Below are positions 60,146 to 64,000 of a stretch of DNA of 64,000 nucleotides, piece by piece. Made by a program: the position numbers and the translations under genes. Position 1 is the stretch's first letter. Every line of letters starts with the position of its first letter. The notes below the pieces were generated by a model that searched no databases, was not told the origin of the DNA, and worked only from the letters and a program-made list of their open reading frames with translations. The stretch comes from Pyrenophora tritici-repentis (Eukaryota > Ascomycota > Dothideomycetes > Pleosporales > Pleosporaceae), in assembly GCF_003171515.1 (NCBI RefSeq), contig NC_089399.1, positions 4,154,001 to 4,218,000 on the forward strand. The letters are read 5' to 3'.

Positions 60146-60665
60146 CGTGGGCGATACTAAACACTAAAGAAAAATGTCTGTATAGGTAGCTAGGCAACTA
60201 GTGTTGTGTGTAAGGGATTATTAGGGAACTGAGTGAGCGAAATCGTTGTTGTATTAAGAACAGCGAAGGACTAGCTATATAGGTGCGGGGTGAAGCCTAG
60301 AAGAGGCTAGCCCCTAAGCAGAAGGAGCTAGTCCTATAAGAGGAGAGCTAGCTGGTGAGAAGTGAATGCATAGAGACTGGCTTGCCCGGCCGACAGGGAT
60401 CACAAGCTAAGCGAGATAGGGGTCCAAGATAACTATCTTCAACACCAAAAACCTTCTCTTAATACGACACTACTCGCCTTACAACTCGTTAATAATAAAT
60501 CAATCTAACTAATCAAATCAATCAATCTGACCTTCGCAAGTTGATTTGATTAGCTATTTTGAAAAGCTTAGATTGAGTTGATTGAGTTGGTAAAAACTCC
60601 AAATGACCAATCAAATCAATCAATCTGACCAATCTGGATTGATTGTTGCGGAGTCTGGCTGAAAC

Positions 60666-61871
60666 AAAGTCGTCAAGGTAGTCCTGCAGAACACCATTGA
60701 TGTATCGTTGAAATGCAGCCGGTGCTCCTGTCAGGCCAAAGGGGGCCACCCGCCATTCGAATAGACCGTATCTAGTTCGGAAAGCTGTCTTCCATTCTTC
60801 TCCTTTGGCCACGCGGATCTTGTGAAAGGCTGCGATAACGTCGAGTTTTGTAAACCATTTAGCTTTTGCTACATTTCTTAGTGTCTCTGTAAACAAAGGT
60901 AGTGGATAACGGTCCTTCCTAGTAATGTTGTTTAGGCCTCGATAGTCAACACAGAATCGGATGCCTCCTCCTGGTTTTTTAATCATCAACACTGGCGCAG
61001 CTGCAGGGGAGCCGCTTGCACGGATAAAATCCTTGTCTAGCAGCTCAGTGAGGGTTTTCCTAAGCACTAGTAGCTCTTCTCGGCCCATGCCGTAGAGTGG
61101 TCCCCATGGAATAGTCTTCTCGTTTCCATCCTGGTCCTTCTCAATCTCAATGTGGAGATCGACGCCTTTACGGTGCGGAGGCAGCTTCTCAGCTAGGAGT
61201 TGATCAAAGGCCTTCAACCATTGGTGGTACTGGGGTGGGAGCTTCGTCTTAGGGTCTGATCGCTGGCGCGGCTTTAAGGCCTTCTCGATGTCTGCAATAG
61301 AAACCGCAAACACACCAGTGTCGAGGGCTATACTGTTTTCTTTGTTCTTCCGCCGGCTTCTCCTCACCTCTGCCATAAATGCAGAAGCTATTACCAGAGT
61401 AGCCTTGAGCTGTGGTGGCTTGTATGCCGTCTTCTTGTGGTTCCATACGCGGATATTTGATGCACCAATATCTAGGCAGCCTTGTTTGGCGGAAATCGTG
61501 ACGTCGGCATCCTCTAGCCAAGGCTTTCCCAAAATTACGTCGTACGTCAGGCTAGGTACGACGTAGAAGAAGACACGTTTCTGTTGGTGGCCGTCTATGT
61601 CTATCGAGGCGTAAGTGACTGTATCTAGGACAGTACTTGGCTCTGCGTTCTTCCCGGCTGCTTCCTCTAGCTGGCGCGGGGCTATCTTGATTGATGGCAG
61701 TCTCAGAGATCGAAAGAGTTGTTCATTAATGGCGGAATAGCAAAGGCATCCTGAGTCCACAAGTCCAGTGACAAAGTCGGTTCCATTGAGTCTAACGTCC
61801 ACTACAAAGGGATCGCTATCCATCTTTTGCTTTCCAGTCTCTTTCCATTCTCTCTGAGCTGCCACGTGGTC
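60666..61871 (-). CDS. Gypsy pol: protease and RT N-terminal part
   Basis: The open frame follows an in-frame TAG at 61872-61874 and has no early ATG (GTG at 61865), so it is probably reached from gag. Aspartic protease: GLVDSGCLCYSAI and VILGKPWLEDADV. RT: RASGSPAAAPVLMIKKPGGG, FCVDYRGLNNITRKDRYPLP, FTKLDVIAAFHKIRV (first catalytic D), APFGLTGAPAAFQRYIN, ending DYLDDFVSA at the hAT#3 junction. Continues in phase across hAT#3 into 57292. Confidence 0.88.
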
Positions 61872-62321
61872 CTATTGCTCTGCTTGAGGGTCTTCTGAAT
61901 CCTCCTCTACAGCTGCTTTGGTGACTACGGTACTCTTTGCGGTCTTGACGCCAACATAAGTTGGTCGAAGTGCGGCTGCCAGCGGGCAAGTAGCTATTCG
62001 GCAGTTGTTGCGGCCGCATCGGAGGCAACGTCGACCCTGGCGTCGAGCATCGATTTCTTCTTGGTTCACCCACTTTGCCCGTTTCCCAAGAAGCTCTTGG
62101 TCCTCAGGGCGCTTAGAAGGGAACCCATTTATGTTGGCCTTGCCACGGAGACCGACAGCGTTCACTTGAGTGGTTGCGGGCTGCGTAGGTTCCCATTCCA
62201 TCATGTCCTGGTGATTGCTGTAGCCAGCAACATTGGCGTCAACTGTTGTCATTGGAGCTGGGGAGGGTGTATCCAGCTGTGTAGCCGCTGCCTGCAACTT
62301 TCTTCTTTGTCCACTGACCAT
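61872..62321 (-). CDS. Gypsy gag C-terminal part with CCHC-like knuckle
   Basis: Frame with a knuckle-like motif, CLRCGRNNCRIATC (Cys in place of the usual His), near residue 98. It ends EDPQAEQ then TAG, and the next codons continue in the same phase into protease. The upstream gag part (62239-62706) is in another phase and overlaps this one by about 80 bp, so there is a frameshift in the overlap. Confidence 0.75.
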   Translation of the reverse strand: MVSGQRRKLQAAATQLDTPSPAPMTTVDANVAGYSNHQDMMEWEPTQPATTQVNAVGLRGKANINGFPSKRPEDQELLGKRAKWVNQEEIDARRQGRRCLRCGRNNCRIATCPLAAALRPTYVGVKTAKSTVVTKAAVEEDSEDPQAEQ

Positions 62322-62706
62322 AGAGTTCCATGTCGTTACTTACGTCTACGCATCTTTGAACAAACCCAGCGTACGTGTCGGTGTCGCTTCCAGAAAGGCC
62401 TACGAGGCGGTCTCTCATTTTGTTGCTGAGTGCGTTGCGGAGGTAGGATATCTTCGCGTCATCGTCCCATCCTTCTGCGTTGGCGTTGGCAATCTCTTTC
62501 TCAAAGCGAGGGTAGAAAGATATGAAGGTCTCGTCTTCTCGTTGGCGTATAGAGTGCAGGTTCTGGATTGCTTTCTGCTTGCGGTTGCGTTCTCCATAGA
62601 GGAGTTCAAGGCGCTCAAGGAGTTGACAAGGGTTTGGCAAGTCTTGTCTAAGCTGCGTCTCGTAGAACGTTGTAACGTTCGTCTTTGCTGCTCCTTCGAG
62701 GTGCAT
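62239..62706 (-). CDS. Gypsy gag (capsid-like) part, 5'-truncated
   Basis: Reads TFYETQLRQDLPNPCQLLER, IRQREDETFISFYPRFEKE and ISYLRNALSNKMRDRL, typical of Ty3/gypsy gag. The first in-frame ATG is at 62706, but coding character continues a few codons upstream (IRYIF), then runs into a tatg microsatellite. The true gag start and 5' LTR are missing. Confidence 0.75.
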   Translation of the reverse strand: MHLEGAAKTNVTTFYETQLRQDLPNPCQLLERLELLYGERNRKQKAIQNLHSIRQREDETFISFYPRFEKEIANANAEGWDDDAKISYLRNALSNKMRDRLVGLSGSDTDTYAGFVQRCVDVSNDMELYGQWTKKKVAGSGYTAGYTLPSSNDNS

Positions 62707-62710
62707 GAAG

Positions 62711-62740
62711 ATGTAGCGTATGTATGTATGTATGTATTGT
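62711..62740 (+). repeat. Small (tatg)n microsatellite at the gypsy 5' breakpoint
   Basis: About four units of tatg (gtatgtatgtatgtatg) where gypsy homology ends. Confidence 0.8.
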
Positions 62741-63016
62741 TTAACGTCCTATGAAAGCCTCCCAGGGGGCATGAAAGACGGGTAGCGCCCTGTATGGTAC
62801 TCAGGTGCTCCTATTCTTTGGGTGTTGGCAGTGTGTGCAGTCTGGTAGGGTAATTTCCGCCAGTTGAAAAGACTCTATCTAGGTTCTGGGCCGTGGGGCC
62901 AGGGATGTGTTGAGCAATGAAGCAGAGCTCTTGTTCTGGGCCAGTAGGCATTAGGGTGGATCCCTTGTGTTCTGAGGCAGCTAAGTGCCGTAAGAGAGAG
63001 TAAGAAAAAGGTACGT
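62741..63016. other. Interval right of gypsy, no gene seen
   Basis: No frame or repeat with support; the hairpin-bearing tandem units start just after it. Confidence 0.4.
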
Positions 63017-63600
63017 GGGTGTGGAGAGCCGGTGCTCTGTCGAATCGGAGCCGTGGCTCTGCGCGAGGAGAGCCTTTGTACTAGGCTTGGCGATGCCTGT
63101 GTCGAAGGAGATAGGTGTAGTAGGAAGGCAGAGCCAGGCCTGTCCTTCTTCTTTATCTCTTAAAGTTGCGAATCTGTAAGGCCATGCTGGCTGCCTTATT
63201 TGCGGTCAAGAGCCAGTGCTCTGTCGTGTAGGTGTCATGGCCCTGCATGAAGCAGGGACAGGGCCTTCGAGGTGTAGGAGAGGTGGGTGTGAAGGCAAGG
63301 CGATGCCAGAAGTTGTCCTTCCCGTCTCCAATTTGTATGTAAGGCTATGCTGGCTGCCTTATTTGCGTGTTGTGTCAGGTCGGGGACTCTGACCGTTGGT
63401 CTTTAGAGAGCTGCGGGCAGCTTTCGTCGTTGTAGGTGTGGAGAGCCGGTGCTCTGTCGGGTCGTGCCGTAGCTCTGCGCATGGAGAGCCTTTGTATTTA
63501 GGCCTGGCAGATGCCTATATCTTGCAAGAACAAGGAGTGTCAAGGCTGTCTCCTTGTCTTAGCGGTAGTTGTGGCCTTCGACCGAACGTGAAAATCTGAG
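63017..63600 (+). repeat. Diverged tandem units with conserved hairpins
   Basis: Three related units begin near 63022, 63206 and 63438. Each has a hairpin agagc-cggt-gctct (middle unit agagc-cagt-gctct), then a second hairpin: ggctct..agagcc in unit 1, ggccct..agggcc in unit 2, and agctct..agagcc in unit 3, the last less perfect. Units 1 and 2 also share the tail ggctgccttatttgcg (63189-63204 and 63352-63367). The T-A to C-G change between units 1 and 2 is compensatory. No open frame of note. Could be transposon untranslated sequence or a structured RNA. Confidence 0.6.
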
Positions 63601-63935
63601 TAGCGCACGGGCCATTTTGTAGACATCTCAGCTCACCAGGGAGATGAAAGACAAAAGAGGCCAGCGCGCCTGCCACAGCGCCTGCAGCCGGAAGAGGACG
63701 CTGGAAAACAGATTTAAGAAGGCATTTGAGTTTTGTTTTGATGAAAAATCGATGGATATCGACCTTTCGTTGACCTGGAAAAGTTGATGTTCGGTGAGGT
63801 TGTATTGTGTGAGGCTACAAACAGTATATGTAGGTGGGTGACAGCAAACATTGCTAGTCCCAGATAGGCATAGCACCCGTACCATCGGTGAGTTGCGACT
63901 GCGGAACAAAGAAGAAGATACCCCAAACCGTGACA
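63601..63935. other. Interval with no confident gene
   Basis: Two overlapping minus frames (63628-63936 and 63714-63950) lack domains or splice signals. Confidence 0.4.
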
Positions 63936-64000
63936 TCGAGCCTCACGCAACTTGCGAGGAGACCAGAAGACAGAGCCACCGTGATACTCCTGGCGCTGTT
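63936..64000 (-). pseudogene. Edge of another P1-family transposase copy
   Basis: 65 bp identical to 2355-2419 of P1, running off the window. The homology starts abruptly in the coiled-coil region; the 3' end of the gene and its TIR are missing, so it is a truncated copy at least on this side. It is closer to P1 than to P2 (agagcc rather than agcgcc). Confidence 0.82.

Larger units (their letters stand above)
57293..60657 (-). mobile_element. hAT transposon #3, inserted in gypsy RT
   Basis: Ends cagactccgcaacaatcaaa and, inverted, cagactccgcaacaatcaat. Perfect 8-bp duplication gctgaaac at 57285-57292 and 60658-60665, falling in the RT text FVSAYVDD. Both ends carry many copies of gattgatt/aatcaatc. 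The transposase is open apart from the MITE at 59777-59938. Confidence 0.94.
54428..62740 (-). mobile_element. Ty3/gypsy retrotransposon (chromodomain type), 5'-truncated, split by hAT#3
   Basis: Order on the minus strand: gag part, CCHC-like knuckle, protease, RT, RNase H, integrase, chromodomain, polypurine tract, 3' LTR. hAT#3 (57293-60657) is inserted in the RT catalytic box and a MITE (55311-55472) in integrase. Subtracting each insertion with one target copy restores a single pol frame, so pol was open beforehand. No 5' LTR is found; the gag side ends in a tatg microsatellite near 62715-62740. Confidence 0.88.

Noticed and set aside
1..64000. A Starship-type giant element
   Set aside because: No tyrosine-recombinase captain gene was recognised in any frame; the window is explained by ordinary, mostly nested transposons.

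Overview
This window looks like repeat-rich nuclear DNA of a filamentous ascomycete, probably a Dothideomycete. Evidence: short GT..AG introns of 46-82 bp with CTAAC-type branch sites, fungal gene families (a fungal-type protein kinase, a uracil phosphoribosyltransferase fusion, an egghead-like glycosyltransferase, C2H2 genes), and pogo/Fot, hAT, Tc1/mariner, copia, gypsy and LINE elements. C-to-T type nonsense mutations resembling repeat-induced point mutation (RIP) are visible. No tRNA, rRNA or CRISPR was seen.

Layout. 1-5.6 kb: two intact pogo-like transposons (E1, P1) and a hypothetical gene (gene A). 5.9-7.8 kb: decayed pogo copy (R1). 8.3-9.7 kb: CrtC/AttH-like gene. 9.9-13.7 kb: internally deleted copia element with both LTRs, then a solo LTR. 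14.5-18.5 kb: decayed pogo copy (R2) and pogo element P2 with one stop. 18.75-21.1 kb: kinase with a heptad repeat. 21.1-22.4 kb: E1-family remnant and a zinc-finger-like reading frame with one in-frame stop. 24.1-27.1 kb: hAT#1. 29.3-32.7 kb: two-gene DD34E Tc1/mariner-like element (T1). 33-38.3 kb: small host-like genes, a broken copy of gene A, a third pogo relic (P3) and a conserved small gene. 38.5-40.4 kb: kinase/HAD/UPRT gene. 41.5-47 kb: dynamin pseudogene cut by a chimeric hAT#2 pair, then a LINE fragment. 47.1-48.7 kb: glycosyltransferase. 49.6-51.5 kb: RIP-mutated pogo relic (R3). 51.7-52.6 kb: C2H2 gene. 53.3-62.7 kb: copia fragment, then a gypsy element split by hAT#3, with MITEs nested in both. 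62.7-64 kb: hairpin-bearing tandem repeats and the edge of another P1 copy.

The strongest signals concern transposase-end recognition. Pogo-like elements carry two direct repeats of about 13-18 bp at a 17-18 bp pitch in each TIR, and the repeat differs between elements while its two copies agree. P1 and P2 have nearly identical catalytic domains but different N-terminal DNA-binding regions and different TIRs. The three hAT elements likewise change their TIR and subterminal motif together. Four identical 162-bp MITEs with perfect 8-bp target duplications sit inside transposon genes and share ends with hAT#3.
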